A stretch of DNA of 64,000 nucleotides from Manduca sexta (Eukaryota > Arthropoda > Insecta > Lepidoptera > Sphingidae), in assembly GCF_014839805.1 (NCBI RefSeq), contig NC_051137.1, forward strand, positions 9,475,170-9,539,169, read 5' to 3'. The position numbers and the translations under genes were made by a program. Below are positions 50,101 through 61,573 of this stretch, one piece after another; within the stretch, counting starts at the first letter, position 1, and each line of letters opens with the position of its first letter. The notes beneath the pieces are model-generated. The model saw only the letters and a program-made list of their open reading frames with translations, was not told the DNA's origin and made no database searches.

Positions 50101-53100
50101 CCAAAAGTACTGCGCACCAAAACCAAAATTATTACGAGAGCAGCAATTAACGTGTTAAATTTTAACATTTCATTGACATCGAAAACTTTAACATGACTAT
50201 ATAATGAAATAAATAATTATATAATATAATATAATGAAATAAATAATTATATAATATTTTTATTATATAAATGATCTTATATTACCTGTAAGTACCAAGT
50301 TTGTAAAATCCTAGCGTGAGCACCCACTTTGGAAAAGTTGCTTTTAACGGACTCCAATGCGTCGCAGCATGACTGAAGCACTTGCATCCTCGTTTCTGTA
50401 TTTATGGGGGCCGTAGCAATGCGACACTTTGTGTACAACAACATGGCTGCAATAAAAAAATATTATTAAATTACAATATACTATACCGATACTATCGTAT
50501 TAATACATATTAAAAAAAACTTATTACCTCTAGCTAAATCGTACGTGCTACCGTGTGCCATTATATATGGCAAAACTTTTCTCACTAAAACCAAAGCATT
50601 TTTCGCACATCCCATGTTCAACTGTACGTTTGCAATATGCATTTCAATTGTTGTGGCCAAATAATGCAAGTGGTATTTCTTTGCTATAGTAAGGGCTTCA
50701 TTGAGTAACATAATATTGGTGGATTGGATGCTGCTAAAGGAATGTTGCACTTGTGACATGAGAATCATCGCTTTCAATCTCAGAGACACGAAGTGAAGGC
50801 TGTCATCCTGCGTTTTGCAGAAATCTAAAACATCGTTCAGAGAATCTATCGCTTCAGTCGCGTCACCCTTAAGTAAATACATTTCAGCTTTGAGTAGTTG
50901 ACTTCCCCATCTGTCTAACGAAGCTAGTTGTCGTATACTCTGATCGGCCTCCTCCCATTTACCTGTAATTGAAGTATGGTTTAAAAAATTCTAAGTCTAC
51001 AGATTCAAAGCCAACATTTACAGAAATGTGATGTTGGGAAATGTGGATTAATTTGTTATTGTTTAGACCTAATGGCTGTTTTCACGTCTAAGAATTCGAG
51101 CATGCATCATAGTGGTGCAACAATGCATTAAATGGCGGATCTGGGTCGCTATACCGGGTCTTGCAAGGATCACCTAAACCTAGAACAGAGAAAAGCAGCC
51201 AACCATGTAATAAGGTCAAGAACAGATAACAACTTAATCATCATAGAGATACCAAATTTTAAAATAAAATGATAGGATGGCCATCAGAAAGAATGCTAGT
51301 TAAGGTAATACAATGCTGCATTGCATGCGCCCAGGTAATTTCGCACGTATTGTAACCATAGACTAGAGTACGAACTGACCGCTCTTATACATTCATAAAC
51401 TGAACAGCGAACAAGTGTGATAATCATCGCGCGGCATGCAATACTCTGTAATTTTATGGATCTATACCTACCACAGGCACAACGATGTATATATATTAGA
51501 GACAAAAAAGAAAGATTTGGCCGTAGAATCGCTGTCTTCCTAACGAGCTGTATTTTTGTATGTCTCTTTATTTTGAATTAGCTTTTGCCTGCCGTTCTGC
51601 ACGCGTGCAATTTTTCCAGGATAAAAATAGCCTATAGCACTCCAGAGTCATGCATCTTTCTATTATTGAAAAAAAAGCTCGTACAAGCCCTCTTTTTATT
51701 TATACAGGGTCATTTTGACATTGCGTTTTTAAATGAAATCACATACTCGTCTTCACCTTTGCTGACATTGTGCCAAAAACTATTAATATTTTCACGAAAA
51801 ATCCTAGTTATAGTTTTCTGATTTTTTAATCATTTTGTAGTTTAATGCGAATATGGCATGTGCGTGGGTATATTTCTGACTGAAAGTATGATGTTGCCGC
51901 TGCAACGAATTCTCTTAGAGTAGTAGCATTGGGGCGTGTAAAATTAAAATTACTTTTTATTAATATTTATTTTGTCAATAACTTTTTATTTTACATTTAC
52001 GGCTCAAGTAACTTGTTGTAAAGTGTTATTTGCAAGGGGATAAGTGTGTGATTTAATTAAGTAACGCGATGTCAAAATGACCCTGTATATTAGTGTCGAT
52101 GTGCAATGTGTAAACTACGCACCGGCGTGCAGCGCGCGTTGTGCGTGCGCGGCGACGGCAATGGTGCGCAGCGCGCGCGCGGGGAAGTGCGCGGCGAGCG
52201 CCGCCACCAGCGAGCCGTGCGCGCGCCACGCCGCCACCGCCGCCGCGCCCGCCGCGCCGTCCGCGTTACCGCCGCCGCACTCTGCAAAAACACCACGCAA
52301 GTGAAACAACTACATTCTATCACTCAATCTTTTTGTCAAATTAATAGCAATATGTTAAATCATGCCATTAAATTTGAAAAAAATATAACATTTTATGTTA
52401 GTCAGAGGTAATGTAGCATACTGTACTAACAAATTTTATAGGAAATTGGTTTGGTTGTATCAAACACAAAAGCATTGTATAAAAAAAATTATAATCACAT
52501 ACTAGTATTAAGGTTAAGCAATAATTGCGAAGTGACTGACGCCATCTCAGTTTTCCCGTAAAGCGCCCACAGCGCTGCAGTGTTGGCCAGACCAGTCATC
52601 GTAAGATCAGTCATGGAATGAAGGTAATTATGCAAATCGCTTTTCATCAACATCTGTCAACAAAAACATCTGTTAACTACGGCAAAAACGTGGATCATTG
52701 CTGTCGAACGAAGTGGCTATTGCTGATAATCATTTCGGTCAAGATCATTTTGCGTTAATACATATGTATATCATAATATGGACCCTAGCATTTCACCTGG
52801 AAAACTTCAGCGGGATGAGCTCCGTTAACAGCTTTGTGCTGCGCAGAGAACTGTGCGGCGACGGCGGCGTGTCGCGGAGGTCGCGGGCGGCGCGGAGCGG
52901 TGTCATCGGCGTCCCGAGGCGTTGCGCGGCTCGCGTCCACTGCCCCCGGCGCGGCGCCAGCGCCCCCCGCTCCACGTGCCCCCGCCAGCGCCGCCCAGGC
53001 CGACGCCGCGCTCACCGCGTCTCCATCACACACCTCCTGCGCGCGCGACACGGCCTCGCGCGCAGCTTCCGTTGACAACTCTCTGCATCCACAAAAATAA

Positions 53101-56100
53101 TTATTAGGTATATTCATTTACCAAAGTCAAAAATTACACTGCATTTTTATGTATTATTTATTATAAAAGGATAGAAATTAAACTTATATAATTTTCAATA
53201 TTTCATGCCCCAGATATTAGTAGAACAAGAATATATTGAAAAAAAAAGTATTTTAAATTAGCAACTCTAATGTGAACTGTGCATAGTTCTATGTACAAAC
53301 ACTAACACGAAATGAATAAAGAATGAGCCAGTGACAAAGCATATTTATCAGGGTAGCTCACTTACTTATGGCCAAAATGGGCGTGCAGTGCGGCTCTGTT
53401 AAGGGCTGCAAAAAGAAAATTTTTGTTTCTGTCACTTGATGCACTGCCCGCACGGAGTCCTGATCGATCAAAACAGTTGTAAAGCGAATCCTGAGCACCA
53501 CAGAACTCATTTGCTCGTAAACAATTTAAGAAGCTCAGGAAATGCTGAAAAAAACAAAAAAAAAATTGTGTTTGTTAGAAAATAAATTGTGTGATAGAGG
53601 TTTTAATGTGTGCAATGGCCTCTGTTATCGGTTACATTTAAAAAGAAAGAGTGGTCTTTTTTTTTTGCTTTAAATGACAATACGAGCTTGCTTTTACCTA
53701 ATGGTAAGCCATACAACCGCCCATAAAACAGTAAAAACATCATCCAACACCATGAATTACAAAGTATATGTATGTATTGTATAGTATGTTTTGTATTCCA
53801 CTGCATTCGCCATTCTGAGACATGAGATGTTACGTCTCATTATATCCAGTAGTTACTCTGGCTACAATTTTCTTCAAACCAGAACACAACAATGACTTCA
53901 CACTGCTACTTGGCGGCAGAAATAGACATTGCAGTAGTACCTATCCAGGGGGACTCTCACATATGAGAGATCCACCACCTGTCAGTAGGAGCAATAATTA
54001 TTTTTCTCTCTGTGTAAAGTTATATGCATACAAATTTGACTCCACTAATAAAATTCATAGAAATCCTACTCAATCTTAATTTAATTAATAAACGATTTTA
54101 AAATCGTAACCCAATCGTGATCATAATTGTCTTTAATATATTTTATAATTATAATACTTTACTAAAAAAATCCTCATCAACTCACTATATCTGAATACTC
54201 CGGAATATCATGCATGATCTGTGCTATTGCTTTTTGTAATTGACGAGGAGGCAAAGCCTTTTTCTCATACACTTGAAGTAAATTTGCTTGTTGCGCTGTA
54301 AATAATTCAGCTTGTTTTCGAGACCAGTGACCTTCATCAAAGCTACTGAAAAATAAATATATTTAAATATAGTCTAAACATTAACAAAACCAAATTAAAA
54401 GCTACAGAACACATACTTGTCTCTTTCAATAATATTCATTTTCATTGACAATTCCAGGGGTTTGTACTCTTCTGGTATAACTGGAGATGTGGTTGTTACC
54501 ATTTGTGGCTCCATGTTGTTTAATTTCTATAACACAGAACATTTTAAATAGATGTAACAGATTTTTTATCATTGCTACTGAGACCAAATAAGTTTGAATG
54601 TAAAGTTACAATGGTACAATGTAATCCAAATATAATGTTGACAAACAAGAGAGAATACTTCACAGGAATCAAGCAAAGAAAATAAAATCATATTGTATTA
54701 TCATATTCCAGTCTCACTGGACATACTAACAAATTCAGCACAAATACTGTGTGAAATTTACAATATGGTGATTAAAACACATCCCACCAACATATTACTT
54801 GTATACTTACTTCTTTACTCAAAGACCTCATCATTAATCCTGGTCTGCCTCTTTGATAATACAGACAAAATGATTTAAAAAGTGCCACTGTTTGCACAAA
54901 TGTCAATAATTTTAGCTGAAAGAGTATTCTTCTCAAATACAATCCTGAAAATAGTAAATAAAATCATAATATAATGACAGAAATAGAAGTGATTTTGATT
55001 AAAACAAAATAATCTATCACTTATTCAACAGAAATACTTTTACAAAGATATCACCAACCAACTGACTACTACAAGAATCAATGACAAACTGCCTGGATTT
55101 GTCAATAACAGTTTTTATTGCAAAAGGGGTAAGACATGTCACATGGTCACACCCATGTTACAGGGCACTCTTCCTTACTCATGCTACATGAATTATGAAA
55201 CAGTAATAATGTAATAACTGAAATCAATCTTACCGAGAACACTGTATCTAGTTATGATACATGGATTAGTTTCACTTTGTTCAACCATTAGTTTGTCAAC
55301 AGTTGATGTGACACAGTCTACAAGTGCACTGATGCCATTCATGTATATGTTCTGCAGCCGCACACAAAAATTCTGAAGATGCACACTCAACAAATTATAG
55401 CGTCCATTGGTGAGAAGAGTTTCCAGTTCTTTAAATTCCATATCTGGACACTGGAAATTAAGAAAAATTGTGTTAATATTCTGAGGACATATTTGACACA
55501 AAATATATGTTTTTAATAAAAGAAACCTTATTCTGTGTGATGATGAATGTGTACCATAAATTGCTTAGTCTAGATATACCACTGTGGCAGCTAGGTTCAT
55601 ATTTATTAAAAAGGGTATAGTTTTCCAAGAATGCCACTAAAAAGCACACTTAGAACACTGTAGGTTTCAATGGTAAGCCTTTTAAATAAAAAGTTAATTT
55701 GTATTGTAGCAAAACATAAGGTACTGAATATATATTTTTATATATAATGTTAATTGTAAAAGGTGTATCAGTATATCGATAGATAAAAAAATGGGCCATC
55801 GACATATTCAGTTGATGACAATAATTCATTCAAGCAAAAGCTAGTATAAAATAGTTTTGCAAAAGTGTGATTTTGTTAAAGAAATGTATCCATTTTTACC
55901 TGAATAAGTTTAAGTGCCAGCATACAAAAGTCTTTTCTGTATTTGGGAGCAACGGTGCAATCAACCATTTTTTTTGCTAAAACAAATGCAAAATAGGTGA
56001 ATAATAAAGTTGGAAAAACATACAGACAGTATTATCCAGTTATTTAAGCCATACCTTCTATTTTTAATAACCCATATTCACGAATAAACGCCACAACGGC

Positions 56101-56184
56101 TATTTTGTGCGGAGTTATATTTTCGATATTACCTTTTACGTTTACTAATTTAAATAAATCAAAATTATCGCTTCCTAACTCCAT
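47161..56184 (-). CDS. ANAPC5: Anaphase-promoting complex subunit 5 (13 exons)
   Basis: TPR-containing platform subunit of the APC/C ubiquitin ligase that triggers anaphase; the Drosophila gene is ida. Exons: 56055-56184, 55900-55976, 55234-55450, 54811-54944, 54417-54526, 54186-54345, 53366-53544, 52797-53082, 52503-52653, 52123-52281, 50528-50962, 50286-50446, 47161-47277. All joins keep frame (2316 nt, 771 residues; human APC5 has 755). Diagnostic segments: HWSRKQAELFTAQQANLL (residues about 228-245), FLFAALNRAALHAHFGH (about 318-334), KSDLHNYLHSMTDL, the helical repeats LLNEALTIAKKYHLHYLA, and the C-terminal AQLYHDIGNHAARNQCAW. Exons 8 and 10 are strikingly GC-rich and encode Ala-rich sequence. 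Exon 10 is ended at a gtgcgt donor because this gives a codon-perfect join (HAG-KWEEAD). Confidence 0.94.
47407..49946. mobile_element. TTAA-bounded 2.5-kb element in ANAPC5 intron 12
   Basis: Left end TTAA then GAGCGTTTACGCATCCGCGCG; right end, reverse-complemented, TTAA then GAGCGTTTACGTGCCGCGCG. The first 11 bp are identical and the next 10 similar. TTAA flanks lie at 47403-47406 and 49947-49950, the target choice of piggyBac-type transposons. No transposase frame was seen, so it would be a non-autonomous or decayed copy. It encloses a long inverted repeat (48138-49051). Confidence 0.55.
48138..49051. repeat. Long inverted repeat, arms of about 240 bp
   Basis: Left arm about 48138-48385 and right arm about 48812-49051 are reverse complements at high identity. 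Examples are 'ccattgaaatgttac', 'gggtcaatagaagcttaa', 'aaaaaggggtgaaaacactt' and 'caaattgttttgcct' on the left and their complements on the right. The loop of about 430 bp is AT-rich. It lies inside the TTAA-bounded element and would form a strong hairpin in RNA or single-stranded DNA. Confidence 0.85.
49951..50154. mobile_element. Candidate short TTAA-bounded MITE
   Basis: Starts CACGTTGCCTGC right after the TTAA at 49947-49950 and ends GCAATTAACGTG before a TTAA at 50155-50158. Terminal inverted identity is short (CACGTT/AACGTG), so the case rests on the paired TTAA sites. It shares its left TTAA with the larger element. Confidence 0.35.
50201..50256. repeat. 30-bp tandem repeat, two copies
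   Basis: The unit 'ataatgaaataaataattat' plus 'ataatataat' is present at 50201-50230 and almost fully again at 50231-50256. It lies 30 bp downstream of the ANAPC5 exon 12 donor. Confidence 0.8.
50963..52122. other. ANAPC5 intron 10
   Basis: Contains a MITE (51705-52085) and, at about 51578-51680, a GC-bearing tract ('tagcttttgcctgccgttct', 'aaatagcctatagcactcca') that resembles a degraded transposon end. The open frames here show no motif. Confidence 0.55.
51705..52085. mobile_element. MITE with TA/TATA flanks
   Basis: 381 bp with terminal inverted repeats of about 22 bp: left CAGGGTCATTTTGACATTGC, right (reverse-complemented) CAGGGTCATTTTGACATCGC. TATA flanks both ends (51701-51704 and 52086-52089), which suggests a TA target duplication as in Tc1/mariner. 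No coding capacity. Confidence 0.8.
53655..53990 (-). mobile_element. LINE-like repeat fragment in ANAPC5 intron 6
   Basis: On the plus strand: a T-run, 'cgagcttgcttttacctaat', 'ggtaagccatacaaccgccc', 'accatgaattacaaagtat', 'gagacatgagatgttacgtc', 'cttggcggcagaaatagaca' and 'ctctcacatatgagagatcc'. This is a common lepidopteran interspersed repeat; the T-run at the left marks the A-tail of a minus-strand copy. A reversed partial copy lies at 36214-36420. Confidence 0.7.
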
Positions 56185-56507
56185 GATAAATAATTTGCAA
56201 AACGATTCGTATAATTTTCCGTTTATTTTTTTTTTTCAATTCAATTTTCCGGACTTAGTTATGTACCAATACATTCGTTTTACCCGTTTCTAAATTCAGA
56301 ACGCTTCGAATGCGAAATCCGGGACGACTTTTTTAAATTGATGTGGAAAATACTCAGAATTCTCAAAATACGTTTCAAAGAGAATATAATCACTACGTTT
56401 TAATACCTCAGAACAATGACAAGCATAGAAGTAACACTATGACATTTGAGTGTACTCTGTCTTAGACAGCGAGAAATTTAATTGTGTTGCGATCCCTTCT
56501 GACATCT

Positions 56508-56521
56508 TATCGATATCGATA
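56508..56521. promoter_or_regulatory. Two overlapping DRE motifs
   Basis: TATCGATATCGATA holds two overlapping copies of TATCGATA, the DNA replication-related element bound by DREF in insects and common in promoters of housekeeping and cell-cycle genes. It sits about 325 bp upstream of the ANAPC5 start codon. The motif is exact; its use as a promoter element is inference. Confidence 0.55.
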
Positions 56522-56730
56522 GATGCTTTGTCTATCGGCTATGGTAAATTCACAGACCAGCTAAAATAAACACTTTTCGGTCAACTACAAACCGTTGCAA
56601 ATTGCTATTTTAGATAAAGGCTAAAAAAAAGATATCAAAACCCTGATTTGGTATTCAAGTACCAAAAGAAGTCTGGGTATATAAAAGCACTCGTTGAGAA
56701 GCTGTTAAATTACAATAAACTACAGAACTA

Positions 56731-56933
56731 CCGGCTTTCTTCGAGCTAGATTTTGTCCAATTTTCATTTGCTATTTACAGCAGTTTCCATGCCTTCCGAA
56801 ACGTCATTCACACAAAAATGGTTTAGCATTTAGATTATTAAATTAAGAAAATGTTAGAAATTTCGGAAGGAATGGAAACCGCTGTAAGTAACAAACAAGA
56901 AATCGGCCGGAATTTCGTCTAGGAGAAAGCCAG
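56731..56933. mobile_element. MITE with TA target duplication
   Basis: 203 bp with terminal inverted repeats of about 75 bp at moderate identity: left end CCGGCTTTCTTCGAGCTAGA, inner tract 'acagcagtttccatgccttc'; right end, reverse-complemented, CTGGCTTTCTCCTAGACGAA and 'acagcggtttccattccttc'. TA on both sides (56729-56730 and 56934-56935). Located between the ANAPC5 promoter and the 3' end of the THAP gene. Confidence 0.7.
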
Positions 56934-57067
56934 TACGCCTTTTGTTCTTTTCTGACTTTCTTAGGCATTAAAAGATACCCAAGAGGTAGGATTTGACAGA
57001 AGCTACTAAAATGGGACAGTAAAATTAAAACACAGCGGTATCATTCATGTCACATATGTTTGATAGT

Positions 57068-57637
57068 TTATTTCAATGTTAATAAAACTTTGTCGAAATG
57101 CTTAGAGCAAACACGGTGCTGCTTTTTCCAATGCCAATTGGGACGAGCTATGGCAACGATCCATTTTTGCCTCATAGCATCATCTGTGGGGAATCTGCAA
57201 TGAACACATTGTATGAAACACACTATGAAAATCAGATAGTTTCCTCGACCCCAGCCTTCGCGCACGGTTTCCAAGTGGCTTTTACCACTACACCACCGTA
57301 TATTGAAAGTAAAAGTCAATTTATGCAAAATAGTAAACTAGAATATACTAACATCTATGTTATCGACAGAATATGCAGCACAACACTATTGAACACGACT
57401 ACGTAAATTGGTAAAAAATGAAAAATACTTAATAATGACTGGATCGAATGGCCAACAGCAGATTATAATATGACTACAGCATAATAAAGTATAATTAATA
57501 ACACTTTTTGCACTTATGTACAGGGTTTAAGCAAATATATTAGGTTTTTTGTTTACTCACCGATGGAAGCTGATGATTTCAGTTTCATTTTCTTTACGAG
57601 AAGAATGAGTTTTACACCTCACAATAACGCAGGCCAT
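57068..57637 (-). CDS. Small THAP-domain protein (2 exons)
   Basis: Exons 57561-57637 and 57068-57194 join in frame (an Arg codon is split CG/A) to give 67 residues. This is essentially one C2CH THAP zinc finger: Cys3 and Cys8 (MACVIVRC), then the conserved Pro of FPTDD, the conserved Trp of RQKWIVAI, and the closing Cys/His pair in RVCSKHF. THAP domains bind DNA, often in proteins derived from P-element transposases. The domain normally runs to 80-90 residues and ends in an AVPTIF-like box. Here the protein stops ten residues after the last ligand, so that box is missing. An AATAAA overlaps the stop codon. It may be a degraded gene, or a 3' exon may have been missed. Confidence 0.7.
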
Positions 57638-58985
57638 TGCTTGTTCCTAGGGCTATATTTTACTTAAACAGCACTGTGTATTTATTAAAATTAACAACAA
57701 ATATATTACAAAACATGTAGCCACTTTTGAAAAGCACGCGCTGAAGTATAACGTAACTGAATTGTGTGGGCGCGTTTGTGACATTGTTTTGAGATTGGCA
57801 AGTTGGAACATTTGACATTTTATTTGCTTTTTAATTCGGCATCATAAAGAGGACCAAAGGTAACCATTTGGTTATTTTAAAGTGTACGCAAGCCGACCTT
57901 AGCAACATAATATTTGTCTCGTTCTTTTCAACGGTTTTGGCCTATTTGAAAAAATAGGATAAGTATATGAGGGTAATTTAGATTCCTTCTATGCTTGTTC
58001 TTGTTCTGAGTTTAATACGTTTCACATAGAGTATGTCAGAGTATGTATATTTTTTTCTCTTCATGGCTTCGCAAGTCTTCTGAGCTTGTATATTTAGCCA
58101 AAGACAAGTCAATGTAAATAATAAATATCCATAATTTTGGCTTGTGTGTCCAGAGTATAAAAACGATAAAAGTTATATTATAATAATATATATTTCACTT
58201 TTTCAGTGGTATAAAAATATTTCACATGTCTCAAACTTAATATTTTATATTATTTCGACATATTTTACTTTTTCATTATTTATGTGATTAGAACAGTAGT
58301 TACAGTTCATATTTCGAACACACCTCTTGGTTGTTATAAAGAAAAGAAGGGGGTTTCGAGACTGCATATTATAAACGAATTTTCACCAATTAGCCAAAAT
58401 ACTACCTGCCTAATATCAGTCAGTTTATCATAATATTATTATATAGATATTTTTATAATAAATGCTCACGTATTCATTTATACAGGATATTTTAAAAATG
58501 TTTCTATTCGAATTATTTACTAGTACTCGATTATGTTGGAATCAATTACCTACATACTGGAGAACAAATGTATTTTTAGTTCAACAAGGTGACAATGACA
58601 ATAATTTATATCATATACTAATTAAATACAGAATGTTAATAATCTATATAACATCATATATAATTAGCTCAGAACATTATTAGCATTGAGCATAGTTTTC
58701 TTGATTACGTATTATGTGACAAATCGAGACATGTTCATAATCGAAAGATTTTACAACTTCATTATCATCATTCATCAGTCATCTCTGAAATCTCCCAACA
58801 CTACTGTTTTATGTTTATGTTCTTATTTCTCTTTGAAGAAATTGTATTTTTATCTCGTTATTTGTTATTAATTAGTCTAAATCAAAATGCAAACGGCATG
58901 AATTAAATAAACTATTGTTAGAATGCGACATAAGTAACATTCTGTTAATTTTTTGTTTAAATGTTCCGTGCACAATAACCACATT
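57638..58985. other. Divergent intergenic region between the THAP gene and fz
   Basis: AT-rich. The start codons of the two genes are 1.35 kb apart and point in opposite directions, so both promoters should lie here. No TATA box or other motif could be assigned with confidence. The short open frames at 58462-58871 lack coding character. Confidence 0.5.
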
Positions 58986-61573
58986 ATGGAAAAAGTGTGG
59001 ATTACAGTTGCCGTAAAAGTGTTATATTTTTTCGTCATAACTGAATCATCCCGTGTTACTGTTTATCAAGGCGATACATTACCTCAACACGGTCGGTGCG
59101 AACCTATAACAATTCCTTTTTGTCAACAAATAAGATACAATCAAACTATTTTTCCAAACATACGCAACCACGTCCGTCAAGAGGACGCTGGGGCTGAAGT
59201 TCTTCAATTTACACCACTGATCAAAGTGAATTGCTCGCCAGATCTGAAATTTTTTTTGTGTTCTGTATATGTGCCAGTATGCACAATTTTGGACACCGCT
59301 ATACCACCATGTCGACATTTATGCGAATCTGCAAAACATAATTGTGACGAGCTTATGATTAATTTTGGATTTCCGTGGCCTGAACACTTGGATTGCGCTA
59401 AGTTCCCGGTCGCAACAGATGAGAATGTGATATGTGTAGGTGATAACAATGTCACTCATGAATCTCGTAAACACACTGAAAGTAAACTTCCCAAGGTTGA
59501 ATACAAACCCAGCATTGAGAGAGATCCCACCAAACTACAAGGAGCTAAAGATTATGGCTTCGTATGTCCAGTACAGTTTAAAGTTCCTAAGAATTTAGAT
59601 TTAGAATACACATTGAAAGTTGGTGACAAAATAGAATATGATTGTGGAGCCCCGTGTAATGAGATGTTTTTCAGTCAGGATGAAAAGAATTTCTCAAGAA
59701 TGTGGATTGGCATCTGGGCAACATTGTGTGCACTAAGCTGTTTATTTACAGTTTTGACATTCCTCATAGATACAGACAGGTTTCGGTACCCAGAAAGACC
59801 TATCATATTTTTATCTGTATGTTATTTGATGGTAGCTGCAGCTTACATAATGGGATGGAGTGCTAGTGACAGTGTTAGCTGCCAGGGACCATATCCCTCA
59901 CCAATCAGTGGACCAAGGCCTCCAAATATATCAATCATTACTCAGGGTACTAAATATGAGCCCTGTACTATCCTGTTCATGGTAGTATATTTTTTCAGTA
60001 TGGCTTCTAGTATATGGTGGGTTATTTTGACTCTCACATGGTTTTTGGCTGCTGGTCTCAAATGGGGACATGAAGCTATAGAAGCTAATTCGCAATATTT
60101 TCATTTAGCTGCTTGGGCTGTACCTGCCATAAAGACAATATCAATACTAGCAATGGGGAAAGTGGATGGTAAGTTCATAATGTCAAGCATTTATTTACCT
60201 CATCCATTTACTTGGATTGCTCTAAACATAATTTATGAATCAGGAGAATGTTATGAAATATATTTTAAACTAAAAATGTATAATGCTATATCTGCTATGC
60301 CCAGAATGTGAATGAATGAATGAATTGAGTATTTATGTGAAAATAAATGTTTACTAACCATGACTTGTTGAATTATAGAATTGGACCCAAAATATAAATG
60401 TAATATTTCTAATTATTCCTGTTTAACTAATTTAGTGACATGTTCAAACTTCAAACATAGTTAATAAACAGAATCATAGCCAAATTGTAACTCTTTAGGT
60501 AACAGTAAAGTACTTGAAACGGAAGATTACTATCACATCTATTATTATCTATACTTATTTCTTTATAATCAAATCTACTAAATTCTTACATTAAAATAAC
60601 ATTTACTTGTTCAAATTATTTGTTTAAAAATTTGTAGATAAACTGTTATCACCACACTGTACCAGGAATATTAACATATACCTACCCACTTTCCATATAA
60701 CACATTTTCAGGGCCTGTTAAATTTACCCTCATAAGACTATCTTGATCATAATGTAGTAACACAATTATGTAGCAAATTACAGAACTACTTTACACAAAA
60801 CAATAGACATAATTGATACCCAATATATAATTATATACTTGATATAAGGCTGCTAGATACACTTTAAAATATTGTATAAAAAATTTGCTATTTTGGAACT
60901 TCTAGTATGCTAGATAGATAAATAATATTCAATATTATGGTGTTAAGTTGGCTCTATATTTACAAACCTGCCATATCAAAATGTTGATTTGTTGACTTGT
61001 TTATAAGAATTAAACTGTTGCAAATAATATTTATTCTCTTTTTGTTTATTTTCAGGTGACATACTATCTGGAGTTTGTTATGTTGGCCTATGGGATGCAG
61101 AGGCCTTGAGAGGATTTGTGCTGGCACCATTGTGTGTGTATTTAGTGCTAGGTACAATTTTTTTGTTGGCTGGTTTTGTATCACTTTTCCGTATAAGAAC
61201 AGTTATGAAGCATGATGGAACAAAAACTGATAAGCTAGAAAAACTGATGATACGCATTGGCATATTTGGAGTGTTATATACTGTACCTGCTTTAATTGTT
61301 ATTGCATGTCTGTTTTATGAGCAGGCACATTTTGATGATTGGATGTTGACTTGGCACCGTGACATGTGTTCTAGACCATTGTATTCTATTCCATGCCCAT
61401 TTTCGCATCAGGATCCGGATCGTCCCAAATTTGAAATGTTTATGATCAAATACTTAATGACAATGATAGTTGGAATTACATCAAGTTTCTGGATTTGGTC
61501 AGGTAAAACTTTGATTTCCTGGCGTCAATTCTTTGATAAGATAAAAGGTCGAAGAGTGGAAGCATATGTGTGA
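58986..61573 (+). CDS. fz: Frizzled Wnt receptor (2 exons)
   Basis: Seven-pass receptor for Wnt signalling and planar cell polarity at the plasma membrane. Exons 58986-60168 and 61056-61573 join in frame (VDG-DILSG), giving 566 residues. Order: signal peptide about 1-22; cysteine-rich Wnt-binding domain about 38-160 with all ten cysteines; linker; seven membrane helices from about residue 240 ([19 protein letters not shown]) to 540; Dishevelled-binding KTLISW at about 545-550, fitting KTxxxW; C-terminal AYV, a likely PDZ ligand. The [20 protein letters not shown] segment and the AYV end match Drosophila Fz, so I assign Fz itself and not Fz2-4. The ATG at 58986 is chosen because it starts a good signal peptide; no ATG lies upstream in frame. 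No defect seen. Confidence 0.96.
60169..61055. other. fz intron 1
   Basis: 887 bp, from gtaagt to ttttcag. AT-rich; nothing recognised inside. Confidence 0.8.

Noticed and set aside
52793..52975. Alternative reading frame of ANAPC5 exon 8
   Set aside because: Joined to exon 9 it hits a stop at once. The other frame continues correctly into KSDLHNYLHSMTDL.
52077..53107. Several open frames on the plus strand opposite ANAPC5 exons 8 and 10
   Set aside because: They are shadows caused by GC-rich codons; none shows a recognisable motif.
58462..58871. Two short open frames upstream of fz
   Set aside because: AT-rich chance frames without motifs. They lie in the presumed fz promoter or leader region.
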